This document shows, one piece after another, positions 1 through 9,270 of a stretch of 48,685 nt of DNA (the first letter of the stretch is position 1; every line of letters starts with the position of its first letter). The stretch lies in the NCBI GenBank assembly GCA_944320745.1, contig CALUIN010000009.1:1-48685 (forward strand), in the 5' to 3' direction. This DNA comes from an uncultured Alloprevotella sp. GTDB taxonomy: Bacteria; Bacteroidota; Bacteroidia; Bacteroidales; Bacteroidaceae. Made by a program: the position numbers and the translations under genes. Under the pieces are notes generated by a model. The model was not told the DNA's origin. It worked only from the letters and a program-made list of their open reading frames with translations, and did no database searches.

Positions 1-600
1 CTCGCAGTGGCCACACCGGCCGGAGCCTTCGGTTTCGACTGGGGTATCACGGGCGGTCTCAACCTGACGAAACTCCGCCTGGGCGACGGCCTGACCAACC
101 TCAAGAGCGACAATCAGGCCGGCTGGTTCATCGGCCCGAAGGTGAACCTCAGCCTCGTGGCCGGACTCGGCCTCGACGCCTCGCTCCAGTACTCGCAGCG
201 CAAGCTGCAGGTCTACAGCGAGTGGGCTGACCAGTCCAGCTACAAGACCTTCCGCAGCATCGAGATTCCCATCAACCTGAAGTACAGCTTCGGCGTGGGC
301 CGCGTGGCCTCCGTCTACGTGGCCACCGGCCCGCAGTTCGGCTTCAACGTGGGCAGCCGCTCCTGGCGCATCTTCAGCAACGACGGCGAGGGCCTCTTCC
401 GCAACGAGAACATGACGACCACGTGGAACATCGGCGCGGGCGTCAAAGTGCTGGGCCACCTGGACATCGGCGTAGGCTACAACTTCGGACTCGGAAAGGT
501 GGGCGAGACGCTCCTGAGCAATATCAACGACAACCTCGTCGGCCACGACGACGACTACAAGGCCAACACCTTCCAAGTGCAGGCCACCTACTACTTCTAA
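1..600 (+). CDS. Outer-membrane beta-barrel protein, 5'-truncated by window edge
   Basis: The frame is open from base 1 and ends at TAA 600. Its first residues (LAVATPAGA) look like the end of a signal peptide, so the true start lies upstream of the window; the GTG at 7 is not credible as a start. The roughly 190 mature residues alternate polar and hydrophobic positions in about eight amphipathic strands and end in an aromatic residue (QVQATYYF), the usual C-terminal signature of an outer-membrane barrel. Length and pattern fit the PorT/OmpA-like barrels (outer membrane protein beta-barrel domain) common in Bacteroidota. Substrate and role cannot be read from the sequence. Confidence 0.75.
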   Translation, partial: LAVATPAGAFGFDWGITGGLNLTKLRLGDGLTNLKSDNQAGWFIGPKVNLSLVAGLGLDASLQYSQRKLQVYSEWADQSSYKTFRSIEIPINLKYSFGVGRVASVYVATGPQFGFNVGSRSWRIFSNDGEGLFRNENMTTTWNIGAGVKVLGHLDIGVGYNFGLGKVGETLLSNINDNLVGHDDDYKANTFQVQATYYF

Positions 601-637
601 ACCCGCCCCGGAAAGGGCACACAAAACCTTACTGCAC

Positions 638-922
638 ATGATCCGACTGAACTGTTTCTTCAAGGCTGACGAGGGCTGCTACGACGAAGCCCTCGAGGCC
701 GCAATGACCCTCACCGCCTACTCGCGCCAGGACGAGGGCAACGTGGCCTACGACACGTTCGAGAGCGCCACGAACCCCGACGTGTTCATGATCTGCGAGA
801 CGTGGACCGACGCCGACGCGCTGGCCCGCCACTCCGCCGCCGACCACTTCAAGCGCTACGTGGGCCGGCTCGAGGAGCTGGGACAGCTGAAGATCGAGCA
901 ATTCGACTTCCCCGAAAAATGA
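638..922 (+). CDS. Antibiotic biosynthesis monooxygenase (ABM/YgiN-like) domain protein
   Basis: A 94-residue single-domain protein starting at ATG 638, 37 bp after the barrel gene and possibly cotranscribed with it. It has the ABM dimeric ferredoxin-like layout: an opening beta strand (IRLNCFFKA), a helix, the strand-turn VFMICETWTDADAL, then the helix HSAADHFKRYV and a closing strand. The ICETWTD...H...H pattern is typical of YgiN-like quinol monooxygenases and of small heme- or cofactor-independent ABM proteins. The physiological substrate is unknown. A strong hairpin terminator follows. Confidence 0.8.
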   Translation: MIRLNCFFKADEGCYDEALEAAMTLTAYSRQDEGNVAYDTFESATNPDVFMICETWTDADALARHSAADHFKRYVGRLEELGQLKIEQFDFPEK

Positions 923-965
923 CCCGTCCCGCCCCCGGCCCATGCCGGGGGCGGACGCCCTGCGC

Positions 966-1005
966 AGCGGGCGGAGCGCCTTAACCCACCGGCGCTCCGC
1001 CCGCT
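966..1005 (+). terminator. Rho-independent terminator after the ABM gene
   Basis: Perfect 15-bp inverted repeat, AGCGGGCGGAGCGCC (966-980) against 991-1005, with a 10-base loop, followed by CTCTTTTTG on the plus strand. It closes the 1-922 transcription unit. Confidence 0.8.
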
Positions 1006-1062
1006 CTCTTTTTGCCCCGCCCTTGCCGCGCCCCGACATGCCCGCCACCTCCCTTTTATCCC

Positions 1063-1130
1063 GCCACGCGCCCTATCCCCGTCGCCACGCGCCTTAGCCC
1101 CGCAAGGACTGGCCTTAGCCCCGTCGGCGG
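1063..1130. repeat. Cluster of TTAGCCCCGT/CTATCCCCGT intergenic repeats
   Basis: Two adjacent 21-base units (GCCACGCGCCCTATCCCCGT at 1063-1082, then GCCACGCGCCTTAGCCCCGC from 1084) are followed by a third copy, GGCCTTAGCCCCGT, at 1111-1124. The same core recurs at 9072-9143, 14164-14189, 24863-24900, 32501-32520 and 41101-41134. It fills the gap between the ABM terminator and the end of the GH16 gene. Confidence 0.7.
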
Positions 1131-1147
1131 GACGGGCGGACACGGAA

Positions 1148-1182
1148 ACGGGCGGAGCCTGCGCCCGGCAGGTCCCGCCCGT
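1148..1182 (-). terminator. Hairpin at the 3' end of the GH16 gene
   Basis: Inverted repeat ACGGGCGG (1148-1155) against CCGCCCGT (1175-1182), with an inner GCCTGC/GGCAGG stem. It lies about 30 bp beyond the stop codon of the minus-strand GH16 gene. The T-run on the minus strand is weak (GTTTCC), so termination is only probable. Confidence 0.5.
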
Positions 1183-1211
1183 TGATGGGGGAAAAGGAAC
1201 GGGCTGAGCCG

Positions 1212-4061
1212 TCAGGGAACGGCCACCTTCTGCCCGTTGACCACGTAGATGCCCTGCGGGACGGCTATCCGCTCCGCGCCCTCCACCTGGTCGGCGAAGA
1301 GGCAGCGGCCGGCAAGGTCGTACACGCGCACCATGACGGCGCGGGGCGAGCTGACCTCGATGGCACCGCGCGCGGCCGACACTTTCAGGCGGTCGGCGCC
1401 GGCTGCCGGACGGACGGCGTCGATCTGCGAGTCGAGCTGATACACGCGCACCCAGTCGAAGCGCGTCTCATACGTGTGGTTCACGTCGGCGTTGGCGGCC
1501 CAGGAGCCGTTGCCCACGGACTGGTTCAGGATGATGTAGAACGCCTTGTCGAAAGGCCACTGGCCCTGCGCCAGGGCGTTGCTGTCGGCCGACTTGGCAT
1601 AGGAGGCCACCTGGCGGCCGTCCACGTACCAGCGGAGCTCCTGCTCCGTCCACTCAAAGCCGTACGTGTGGTAGCGGTCCATCTGCACCGTCTCGTTGAA
1701 GGACGAGCGCGGGTTGCCCGTGTTGTGCAGGTCGTAGGTCCAGTGGGAGTGTACGGTGTGGTAGGCCGTGTTCTGGCTGTCAATCTGTTCCCAGATGTCT
1801 ATCTCGCCACAGGAGGGCCATCCGGCGGACTGGTCCTGGGGCATGAGCCAGAAGGCGGGGAAGTTGCCCGTATAGGGATTGGTGAGCACACGCGCCTCGA
1901 TCTTGCCATACTTGAAGCTGAACTTGCCGCTGGACTGCACGCCGCCGGTGATCATGGGCACGGGGTCGGCCTCCTGGTCGGGGTTGGGGATGGCGCGCGC
2001 CACGAGCTGGCCGCCCTCCTGGTAGATGACTTCCTCGCTGTCGGAGAGCCAGCGGTTCCACGTGGACGACTGGCGCGGGGAGCGGGACCACCATTCGGAA
2101 GCGGGCTGCGTGCCGTCCGGGGCGTTGAACTCGTCGCTGAATACCAGGCGGTACTCGGCTTCGGCCGTGGGCTCGAAGTCGACGGTGATGTGCACGTCGC
2201 CGTCGATGCTGTCCTTGGGTATGGTGACGGAGGACGCGGTACGCGTGAAGGAGCTCCACTGGCGGTTGCCGTGGACGTACTGCGGGCCGTCCAGGTTGTG
2301 GCCGTGGCGCACAGTCATGACCGCAGCCTCATAGCCTTCGGCCACCGGGGTGGGCACGACGGAGAGCGACCTGAAGCAGCTGACCTCGAGCGGCAGGCCG
2401 ATGTTGCCGGGCCCGTTCACGCTGCCGTTGGTCGTCTCGACGGTGAGCGGCTGCGTGAGGCCGTGGACGTTGAGCAGCAGGTCGACGACGCGGCCGCCTG
2501 CGGCCAGGAGCTGCGGCGAACCGGCGGCGTCGGCGGCGTCGGCATCAAGTTTGAGGCGGGCGCGGTAGACACCGCGGGGCAGATTCTCGGGGACGGTCCA
2601 GGCCGGCAGCGCGTCGGCGGCAGCGGCGCCGGCTTCGACGGCCTCGCCCAGACTGTTGCGGCCCTGGTAGTAATTATAGGAGACGAGCTCGCCGGAAAGG
2701 GTGGGGCGGCCGGAAGCGTCGAGCGTGGCGGCAAACTGCCCGTCCTGGTTCAGGTCGACGTAGAAATAGGCGTGAAGTTCCGGGGCGAGGCTCTGCGAGA
2801 GGGTGAAGTCAAGCCGGTCGCCGGGGACCACGGAGATCTGCTTGGGGCGCAGATCGACGTAGGCGGCGGGGCTGTCCGTGGGCACGTTGACGGCGGTCAT
2901 GCCGCCCTGGGTGGCGTTGACGCGCAGGCGGAACGAGGCGTCGTCGGGGACGGGCAAGCCGCTCTCGGCGTCGCGGTCGAAAGCGAGGGGATAGTCCTCG
3001 CCGGCCGGAGTCTGCCCGGCAGCGGGCACGAAGAAAGCCTCCACGCGCACCTCGCCGTCCATGCAGCCGGCGGGCAGCTGCAGGCGGCCGTCCTGCACGA
3101 GATAGGCGGGCAGCGTCTCGTCGACGTACTGCGGCGTGCCGTGGACGAGGCTGTCGCCGTCGAGCCCGTAGCCGTGGCGCACGACGAGGCCGTCGAGCGC
3201 ATAGCCTTCGGCCGGCGTCACGAGGAGCTCGAGGGGCTGGCCGAAGGGGAAGGAACGGCCGTCGACGGGCGTGCCGTCGGCCGCGGTCACAGTGCCGCCG
3301 CCTTCGGAGCGGACCGTGACGGCGCAGTTGTCGCCGTGTACGTTGAGCCGCACATCGACTATCTCGCCGCCGTTGTTCTTGATGAGCTGCGTGGGATCGG
3401 TGTTGCCGCCCGGGTCCACGCTGCCCCAGTCCACCTTGAAGCGCATGCGGTAGTAGCCGGGCTCGAGGTCGGCGGGGACGGTGAAGGGCGGCGGGTTGAG
3501 CACGTTGGTGGCGTTGCCCGTGAGCGGCGTGCCGTCGCTGGCATAGCCGCCGCTGCCGTCCTCGGCCATGACGTAGGCATAGGTCATGAGGTCGCTGCCG
3601 GCGGGGATGGTGTAGTCATCGTTGAGCGCGTAGGAGAACTGGCCGTCGCTGCCGCGGTCCAAGTAGACGTAGCCGTTCATCCAGGTACCGCTGAAGCCGA
3701 AGACGGGCGTGAGGCGCTCGCCGGCCCGGGCGGTGAAGACTTGCCCGAGCAGGGGGCGATAGAGGAGCATGGGGGCGTCGTGGGGCACGGCTATGGTCTG
3801 TGCCCCGTCGGCCGAGCCTGTCAGCGTGAGGCTGGTCAGGTAGCGGTTGACGTTCCCGGACGTTTCGCCCGGGGCGAAGTTGACGGGATAATCGGCGGCG
3901 GCCTGGTCGTCGTCGGCCGTGAGTGCGGGCAGGCCGGAGAGGCCGGGCACGGCGGCGGCCTGCGCGGCGGGCCAGGCCCACACCGTGCCGGCGGCGGCAC
4001 CGGCGCACAAGGGCAGGCCGGAGAGGACCAGCGCGCACTTCATCAGTGTAGCATGTTTCAT
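1212..4061 (-). CDS. Secreted GH16 family glycoside hydrolase with T9SS-like C-terminal tail
   Basis: 949 residues when started at MKHATLMKCALVLSG, where a signal peptide begins; the frame upstream is Pro/Arg-rich and lacks protein-like character. Residues of about 50-650 form repeated beta-rich modules with a recurring GEVED-like pattern (DRGSDGQFSYAL..., then YYRMRFKVDWG). The GH16 catalytic domain covers roughly 660-905, with the signature GEIDIWE placing nucleophile E753, D755 and acid/base E758. Family members cut beta-1,3 or mixed-linkage glucans and related galactans; the exact substrate is not predictable. The last 75 residues (VYDLAGR...GIYVVNGQK) resemble a type A sorting domain, so the enzyme is probably on the surface or released through T9SS. 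Confidence 0.9.
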   Translation of the reverse strand: MKHATLMKCALVLSGLPLCAGAAAGTVWAWPAAQAAAVPGLSGLPALTADDDQAAADYPVNFAPGETSGNVNRYLTSLTLTGSADGAQTIAVPHDAPMLLYRPLLGQVFTARAGERLTPVFGFSGTWMNGYVYLDRGSDGQFSYALNDDYTIPAGSDLMTYAYVMAEDGSGGYASDGTPLTGNATNVLNPPPFTVPADLEPGYYRMRFKVDWGSVDPGGNTDPTQLIKNNGGEIVDVRLNVHGDNCAVTVRSEGGGTVTAADGTPVDGRSFPFGQPLELLVTPAEGYALDGLVVRHGYGLDGDSLVHGTPQYVDETLPAYLVQDGRLQLPAGCMDGEVRVEAFFVPAAGQTPAGEDYPLAFDRDAESGLPVPDDASFRLRVNATQGGMTAVNVPTDSPAAYVDLRPKQISVVPGDRLDFTLSQSLAPELHAYFYVDLNQDGQFAATLDASGRPTLSGELVSYNYYQGRNSLGEAVEAGAAAADALPAWTVPENLPRGVYRARLKLDADAADAAGSPQLLAAGGRVVDLLLNVHGLTQPLTVETTNGSVNGPGNIGLPLEVSCFRSLSVVPTPVAEGYEAAVMTVRHGHNLDGPQYVHGNRQWSSFTRTASSVTIPKDSIDGDVHITVDFEPTAEAEYRLVFSDEFNAPDGTQPASEWWSRSPRQSSTWNRWLSDSEEVIYQEGGQLVARAIPNPDQEADPVPMITGGVQSSGKFSFKYGKIEARVLTNPYTGNFPAFWLMPQDQSAGWPSCGEIDIWEQIDSQNTAYHTVHSHWTYDLHNTGNPRSSFNETVQMDRYHTYGFEWTEQELRWYVDGRQVASYAKSADSNALAQGQWPFDKAFYIILNQSVGNGSWAANADVNHTYETRFDWVRVYQLDSQIDAVRPAAGADRLKVSAARGAIEVSSPRAVMVRVYDLAGRCLFADQVEGAERIAVPQGIYVVNGQKVAVP

Positions 4062-4163
4062 AAGTTTATCCGGTTTATGTCCGGCCGGGTGCTGGCCCTG
4101 CCGGAGCGGTGATTCGTTCGCGGAGTGCGGGGGCGGGCCGTCCGGCCGCCCTGCGCCCGGGTT

Positions 4164-4171
4164 GCAAGTTA
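4164..4171 (-). promoter_or_regulatory. Possible -7 box for the GH16 gene
   Basis: On the minus strand this reads TAACTTGC, one substitution from TAnnTTTG, about 105 bp upstream of the chosen start. No clear -33 element is seen. Confidence 0.35.
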
Positions 4172-4275
4172 GAAAAAAACTGCCACGCGGCCAAGGCTCC
4201 TGCGCGAAAGGGCTGAAAAAAGGTTTTTTCCGGGCGGCGCGGGGCGCGGAGGGCGCAGCGGCCGGCGGCAGCACA

Positions 4276-4314
4276 CAAAAAGGGCGGCGCGCCCGCTTAG
4301 GGGTCGCGCCGCCC
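4276..4314 (-). terminator. Terminator of the papain-like protein gene
   Basis: A 10-bp stem, GGGCGGCGCG (4282-4291) against CGCGCCGCCC (4305-4314), is followed on the minus strand by TTTTTGTG. It lies about 40 bp past the TAA stop at 4354. The rest of 4062-4353 holds no gene. Confidence 0.7.
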
Positions 4315-4353
4315 GGAAGGGTGGGAGCGGACGGGCGCGGGGCGCCCTGCCGC

Positions 4354-7300
4354 TTAGGGCTGGATAAACTTACGCCCATCGACGATGTAGACGCCGGCCG
4401 GCAGACTGAGCGTCACGCTGCTGCTGACCTGGCTGTCGAAGACGAGCTGGCCGGCCACGTTGTAGACGCTGACGCGGCGCGGCGCGGCGACGGTGAGGAC
4501 GGTCTTGCCGCCTGCTACGCTGATCGTCAGGCCTTCGTCCGGCGTGGTCTGTGCCTGTCCGATGCCGGTCGTTTCGCCCTGGGCGTTGACCTGGCGATAG
4601 TTGAGACGCTCCAGGCGCAGGTGGTCGATCGTGAGGCAGCTGAGGCCGCTCATGTTGATGAGCAGACCGAGGGATACTTCCTTGTCCTTGTCCACTACGA
4701 AGTACATCTCCTTGTCGGCCATGGGCGCGTAGCCGAGGGCTTGGGCGTCGAGGTCGGCCGTGAGGGGCAGCCCGTTGCCTTCGGCGGCTACGAGGTAGGA
4801 GCCGGCGGAGGCGAACTCGGAGTAGTCCTCAACGGAGAAGCGGTAGAAGCCGGCCGGGAGGGTGACGGCCTGGAAGGCGGCGTGGTCAGAGAGCGACGAG
4901 CTGAAGTTGTCCCACTGCGTGGTGACGGTGAGCGCGTTGCCCTTGCTGCCGTCCACGTGGAAGCCGGTCACGATGCCGTTCTCCTCGACGGTGTTGGTGA
5001 GCTGCCAGGTCGAGGTGGGATCGTTCTGCAAGAGGCTGCGGAAGCGCGAGGCGTTGGTCGAGTTGACGGACTCCTCGCCCTTGAGGAACGGGCAGCTGTA
5101 GTTTGTCAGGTAGTTGGCGGTCACGTCCTCGCCGCTCTCGAAGTCGAGGGCGAAGATGCCGAGCGAGGAGCTCCAGGCATCGCCCTCGGGGCCGAAGCCC
5201 TGGCGGAGACCGGTGCGCTCGTAGGAGGTGGCGTCGGCGACGTTGCCGGAGCTCTGGTTGAACTGGTAGTAGAGGGCCAGGCCGTCCTCTGCCTCAGCGG
5301 CGGCCACGTCGGCGATGGGCTGGTTGCAGTAGGAGCGGAGCTTCTCCTGCGTCAGTGTGGTATTCCATACGCGGAACTCGTCGATGACGGCGTTCATCGG
5401 CGCGGCGGTGCCGCCGATGCCCCACGTGTCGGGGAGTTTCGGGCAGCGCGGGCGTACTACGGAGCCGCTGGTCACTTCGACGCCGTCCTTGTACATCTTC
5501 ACGGTGCCGCGCGAGAAGGTCACGGCATAGTGGTGCCATTCGGAGAGGCTGACGAAGTGGGCGGGCGTGGTGACGGTGCGGTTGTTCATGACGAAGCTCA
5601 TGCTGCCGTCGGCGTGGGTGCGGATGAGGATGCCGTCCTCGCCGCTGCCTATCTGGTCGGCGTTCTCGCCGTAGGCCTTGGCGTACATCCACCAGTCGAT
5701 GGTGAAGTTGGTGGCGTTCTCTTCAATAGGATTGGCGAACTCTACGCTTTCGCCCGTGCCGTAGAAGTTGAGGCCGTTCTCGCCGTCAGCGTTGCAGACG
5801 GTCAGGGCGCGGTTGCGCACGAGGCGGTCGGTGCCCATCTCGTTGCTGACCTTGAGGGCGACGTTGTAGACGCCCGGGCGGTCCATCGTGACTTCGAAGT
5901 TGGGGTCGAGGGACATGACGCAGTCGGCCGTGTTGTAGACTTCCCACATCCAGGACGTGGGCTGGAACTTGCTCTGGCTGGTGAAGCGTACCTTCTGCCC
6001 CTTGACGATGGCGGCGGGGGAGAGCGAGAAGTCGGCTACGGGAGCCGCGGCGGTGACGACGACGGTGTGCGTGGCCGTGGAGGTGCCTTGCGGGCTGCTG
6101 ACGGTGAGGGTCACCTCATACTCGCCCGGAGCAGGATAGGAGGCGCCGGCATTGGTCAGGCCGCTGGTCTCGACATCGGCGCCCGGCATGTTCCAGCTGT
6201 AGCTGCAGCCCGTCGCGTTGGCCGTGGTGTTGATGAAGCTGACGCGCTCGCCGGCACGGACGGTGGCGGGGTAGACCTTGAAGGAGGCTACGGGGGCCTG
6301 GGCGGCGGCTACGTTGACCGTCTGCTCGGCCTTCACCTCGTTGCCGTCGGCGTCGTAGGCGGTAAGGGTGACGGTCTGCTCGCCGGGCTGGCTGAACGTG
6401 ATCTGCGGGTGCTCGACGGCGAGGTCCTGCACGTCGCTGTTGGTGGCGTTCCAGAGCCAGCGGACGGACTTGGCGGACGACGTGTTCGTCACTTCGCCAG
6501 GGACGCCCACCGTGAAGCCTTCCGCGGGAAGGGCGAAGCTGGCTGCGAGCTCGCTGTTGTCCACGAGCAGGCCGCTCTGCGAGAGGCGCGACTGCGTGCC
6601 GTAGTAGGTCACGGTGTGTCCGCCGGCCACGTCGGTCAGGTCAGCGTCGGCCTCGTCGGACATGGGGAGGTCCACCAAGAGGCCGGGCATCGTGGCGGGG
6701 TCGGAGATCTCGGCGTACATGTAGCGCTGTATCTCGGTCTGCGTACGGGCAGTGCGCCAGATGCGGAACTCGTCCAGGGCGGCGCTGACGCTGCCGTTGG
6801 CGCGGTCGGGGAGGCCTACGTTGAGGTTGCCGAAGCCGCCCAGTCCGGAGTAGGAGGAGGAGAGGGTTCCGGCCTTCTCGCCGTTGAGGTAGACGGTGAG
6901 GTTGCTGCCGTCCACGACGACGGCCACGTGGGTCCACCGGTTCTTCACGAGCGAGCCGGCGGCCGTCGTGATGCGGTTGCTCGTGTCCCATCCGGCTACG
7001 AGCTCGCCGGCGTTGGTGGTGTGGATCATGAACTTGCCCCAGGCCGGGCCGATCTGCTGGTTCCAGCTGACGACGCTCGTCGGGCGGATCCAGTACTCGA
7101 TGGTGGCCTGGTCATAGGTGGTGTCGAACACGTCGGCCACCTCGAAGCCCGAGCTGTTGAACATGCGGACGTAGTTCTCCTCGGGGTGCACGCCGCGGTA
7201 GGGCATGGGGGAGGCGGTGCTGCGTGCTGATTCCACTACGGAGTCGGCGTAGGTGTAGAGGGCGCTGACCTGGTAGGAGCTGCGCGCGTCGTCCACGTCG

Positions 7301-8892
7301 TACTGCAGCGACGTGGCGGGCGCGGCGGCCAGGAGGGTGTCGGCGCGGTAGATGCGGTAGCCGCTCACCTGGTAGGAGCCGGCCATGGGCGCCGTCCAGT
7401 GCAGGGTGCTGCCCTCGAGGGTGAGGTTGCGCGGGGCGTTGAAGGACTCGCCGGGCACTACGACGGAGATCACCGTGCGCTGGCCCTGGTTGGCTATCTG
7501 CACGCCGCTGGCGCCCAGCTCGGCGGGGATTTCGATGCCGGCGCGGTCGAACTCGTAGTCGATGACGGAGAGTCCGTGCACGGTGCCTTCGCCCGTGGCG
7601 CCTTCCTTGGTCTCGATGATGAAGAAGTACTTGAGCGGCTTGCGCACGTCGAACGTGTTGGAGAGGTCGGTCATGTCGTAGCCGAACTCCATGGGCTCGT
7701 AGTGCATGCCGTCGGCCCAGCGTCCGAGCATGGGGGTTTCGGCGTCGACGCCGTCGCCGTCGCCGTCGCCGGCAAACTTGAAGTGCTCGAAGTAGACGGA
7801 CTTGTCGGGCTCGGTGGCGGTCAGGTCGGTCGAGATGCCGCCGCTCAGGCGCAGCTCGCTACGCTTGGAGTAGTCCATCGTGATCTTGAACGTGCGGTAG
7901 GGGCGGTAGTCCTTGCGGATCATGTAGACTTCGGGCGTGTAGTAGTTGCCATTGTTGCCGGCGGTGACGGCGTTCTTGTAGGGGCAGTAGATGAAGCCGT
8001 TGTTGCACCATCCGTCGCCCCAGGAGTTGACGACGATCCATGCGCCCACTTCGTCCTTGTCCTTCTCGCCGGCCACGCCGTTGCCGTCAAGGTCGAACTC
8101 GATGCGGTCGTCGTAGCCCACGACGGTCAGCGCGTGGTCCACCTGCGCGCCCCAGGCCTTGACGTACTTCTTGCCGGTCACGCCGATGGCGTCGTTCGTG
8201 TCCGTGGAGGGGATGTCCACCCACGTGCCGCCGCTGGCCACGCCGAAGCCCCAGATGCCGCCGGCCTTGAAGCTGGTGTCGCCGTTGTGGTTCCAGAGCC
8301 AGTTCTTGGCCATCTCGCGGCCTTCCTCCGTGCCCACGTTGGCCGGGAGGCCGGGGTTCTGCTCGAGGCGGTTGAACATGGCGGAGTACCATTTGTCATA
8401 GCCCTGCATCCAGCCGAAGTCGGGCGAGGCGGTGTCCTGGTTGCCGAAGAGGGCGGAGTAGGTGCGCCCGCCGTAGGTGGTCACGTTGGGCACGCCGTTG
8501 GCCTTGGCCATGCCGTCCTTGCTTGAGTTGGAGTTGGTCAGCAGCCACGTGAAGTGCGTGGGATACTGGTTCTCCTCGAGCGAGCCGTCCAGGCCGCGGT
8601 AGGCGTTGATCTCGTAGTTGAACATGTAGGCAATGCGCGAGGCCGAGCCGCACGAGCCGCCGTCCTGGTTGAACACGGGCGGGAAGTAGATGGTCTCGGC
8701 ATTGTTCACATGGTCTGGCCGCTGCTTGGCGACGTCGGCCTTCGGCTGCAGCAGGGCGGCCGTGCGGGCATCGGGGCGCGCGGGCGGGGCGTAGTCGGGA
8801 TACTTCGAGTAGTCCACGGGCACCTGCGCCGCCGCGCCGCCGGCCAGCAGGGCCAGCGCGCAGGAGAGGCAAAGGGTCTTCCTGTTCTTCAT
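4354..8892 (-). CDS. Secreted papain-like (C1-type) protein with LamG and PKD-like modules and T9SS-like tail
   Basis: 1512 residues started at MKNRKTLCLSC, which gives a clean signal peptide; eleven in-frame codons upstream are probably leader. Residues 70-310 resemble a papain fold: Q76 and CGS (81-83), H253 in VDHALTVVGYDD, N289 in WIVVNSWGDGW. If CGS is aligned with papain CGSC, the nucleophile position falls on A84, so activity is uncertain. Two LamG/concanavalin-like modules (about 585-755 and 1050-1220) and two or three PKD-like Ig folds lie between, then a binding module and a T9SS type A-like tail (VYNVAGQLVFD...LPAGVYIVDGRK). It is likely a surface or released adhesin-peptidase; the substrate is unknown. 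Confidence 0.82.
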   Translation of the reverse strand: MKNRKTLCLSCALALLAGGAAAQVPVDYSKYPDYAPPARPDARTAALLQPKADVAKQRPDHVNNAETIYFPPVFNQDGGSCGSASRIAYMFNYEINAYRGLDGSLEENQYPTHFTWLLTNSNSSKDGMAKANGVPNVTTYGGRTYSALFGNQDTASPDFGWMQGYDKWYSAMFNRLEQNPGLPANVGTEEGREMAKNWLWNHNGDTSFKAGGIWGFGVASGGTWVDIPSTDTNDAIGVTGKKYVKAWGAQVDHALTVVGYDDRIEFDLDGNGVAGEKDKDEVGAWIVVNSWGDGWCNNGFIYCPYKNAVTAGNNGNYYTPEVYMIRKDYRPYRTFKITMDYSKRSELRLSGGISTDLTATEPDKSVYFEHFKFAGDGDGDGVDAETPMLGRWADGMHYEPMEFGYDMTDLSNTFDVRKPLKYFFIIETKEGATGEGTVHGLSVIDYEFDRAGIEIPAELGASGVQIANQGQRTVISVVVPGESFNAPRNLTLEGSTLHWTAPMAGSYQVSGYRIYRADTLLAAAPATSLQYDVDDARSSYQVSALYTYADSVVESARSTASPMPYRGVHPEENYVRMFNSSGFEVADVFDTTYDQATIEYWIRPTSVVSWNQQIGPAWGKFMIHTTNAGELVAGWDTSNRITTAAGSLVKNRWTHVAVVVDGSNLTVYLNGEKAGTLSSSYSGLGGFGNLNVGLPDRANGSVSAALDEFRIWRTARTQTEIQRYMYAEISDPATMPGLLVDLPMSDEADADLTDVAGGHTVTYYGTQSRLSQSGLLVDNSELAASFALPAEGFTVGVPGEVTNTSSAKSVRWLWNATNSDVQDLAVEHPQITFSQPGEQTVTLTAYDADGNEVKAEQTVNVAAAQAPVASFKVYPATVRAGERVSFINTTANATGCSYSWNMPGADVETSGLTNAGASYPAPGEYEVTLTVSSPQGTSTATHTVVVTAAAPVADFSLSPAAIVKGQKVRFTSQSKFQPTSWMWEVYNTADCVMSLDPNFEVTMDRPGVYNVALKVSNEMGTDRLVRNRALTVCNADGENGLNFYGTGESVEFANPIEENATNFTIDWWMYAKAYGENADQIGSGEDGILIRTHADGSMSFVMNNRTVTTPAHFVSLSEWHHYAVTFSRGTVKMYKDGVEVTSGSVVRPRCPKLPDTWGIGGTAAPMNAVIDEFRVWNTTLTQEKLRSYCNQPIADVAAAEAEDGLALYYQFNQSSGNVADATSYERTGLRQGFGPEGDAWSSSLGIFALDFESGEDVTANYLTNYSCPFLKGEESVNSTNASRFRSLLQNDPTSTWQLTNTVEENGIVTGFHVDGSKGNALTVTTQWDNFSSSLSDHAAFQAVTLPAGFYRFSVEDYSEFASAGSYLVAAEGNGLPLTADLDAQALGYAPMADKEMYFVVDKDKEVSLGLLINMSGLSCLTIDHLRLERLNYRQVNAQGETTGIGQAQTTPDEGLTISVAGGKTVLTVAAPRRVSVYNVAGQLVFDSQVSSSVTLSLPAGVYIVDGRKFIQP

Positions 8893-8979
8893 GATTTTCA
8901 CTGAAAAGATAAGTTTGTTGTTCACACTATGTCAGATTCCATACCGAGGGCGGAGCCGAAGCCCGCGCCCTCTACCCGG

Positions 8980-8987
8980 CAAAGTTA
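8980..8987 (-). promoter_or_regulatory. -7 box (TAACTTTG) for the papain-like gene
   Basis: A perfect Bacteroidota -7 consensus on the minus strand, about 90 bp upstream of the start codon at 8892. The -33 element is not obvious. Confidence 0.55.
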
Positions 8988-9071
8988 CAGATTTTCAGCC
9001 GGACGCGGTCCATGCCCCGGGGCATTTTTTCGTCCCTCTGTCATTTTTTCCGGTTCGTCCTGCTGCGGCCG

Positions 9072-9143
9072 CGCGCGCCCTATCCCCGCGGCCGCCCGCC
9101 TTAGCCCCGTGGCGACGGGCCTTAGCCCCGTGGCGACGGGCGG
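9072..9143. repeat. Tandem TTAGCCCCGT repeats
   Basis: CCTTAGCCCCGTGGCGACGG plus one G (21 bp) occurs twice in exact tandem at 9099-9119 and 9120-9140, preceded by the related CCCTATCCCCGCGG at 9078-9091. This divergent intergenic region (8893-9270) otherwise holds only the two promoters. Confidence 0.75.
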
Positions 9144-9228
9144 GGCGCGGGGAGCGGCGGTGCAGGGCGCGGAGCGCGGTTTTTGTATTTTTTCACCACA
9201 GGAAACTTCCGATTTGCGCAAAAAACCG

Positions 9229-9236
9229 TACCTTTG
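9229..9236 (+). promoter_or_regulatory. -7 box (TACCTTTG) for the Lrp/AsnC gene
   Basis: This matches TAnnTTTG and lies 34 bp upstream of ATG 9271. The region between it and the start is AT-rich (AACTAAAAAATTAAAG), as is usual for leaders in this phylum. Confidence 0.6.
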
Positions 9237-9270
9237 TCGTCAACTAAAAAATTAAAGCATACAACCGTTT

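Noticed and set aside
1182-4112. 976-codon open frame on the plus strand opposite the GH16 gene
   Set aside because: It lies antisense to a gene with clear motifs, its product is Gly/Ala/Val/His-rich with no domain, and it arises from third-position G/C bias.
3919-7230. 1103-codon plus-strand frame opposite the GH16 and papain-like genes
   Set aside because: It crosses an intergenic terminator and two genes, has low-complexity composition and no recognisable motif; it is a compositional shadow.
9099-9140. CRISPR-like direct repeats
   Set aside because: Two 21-mers abut without spacers and there are no cas genes; they belong to the dispersed hairpin family.
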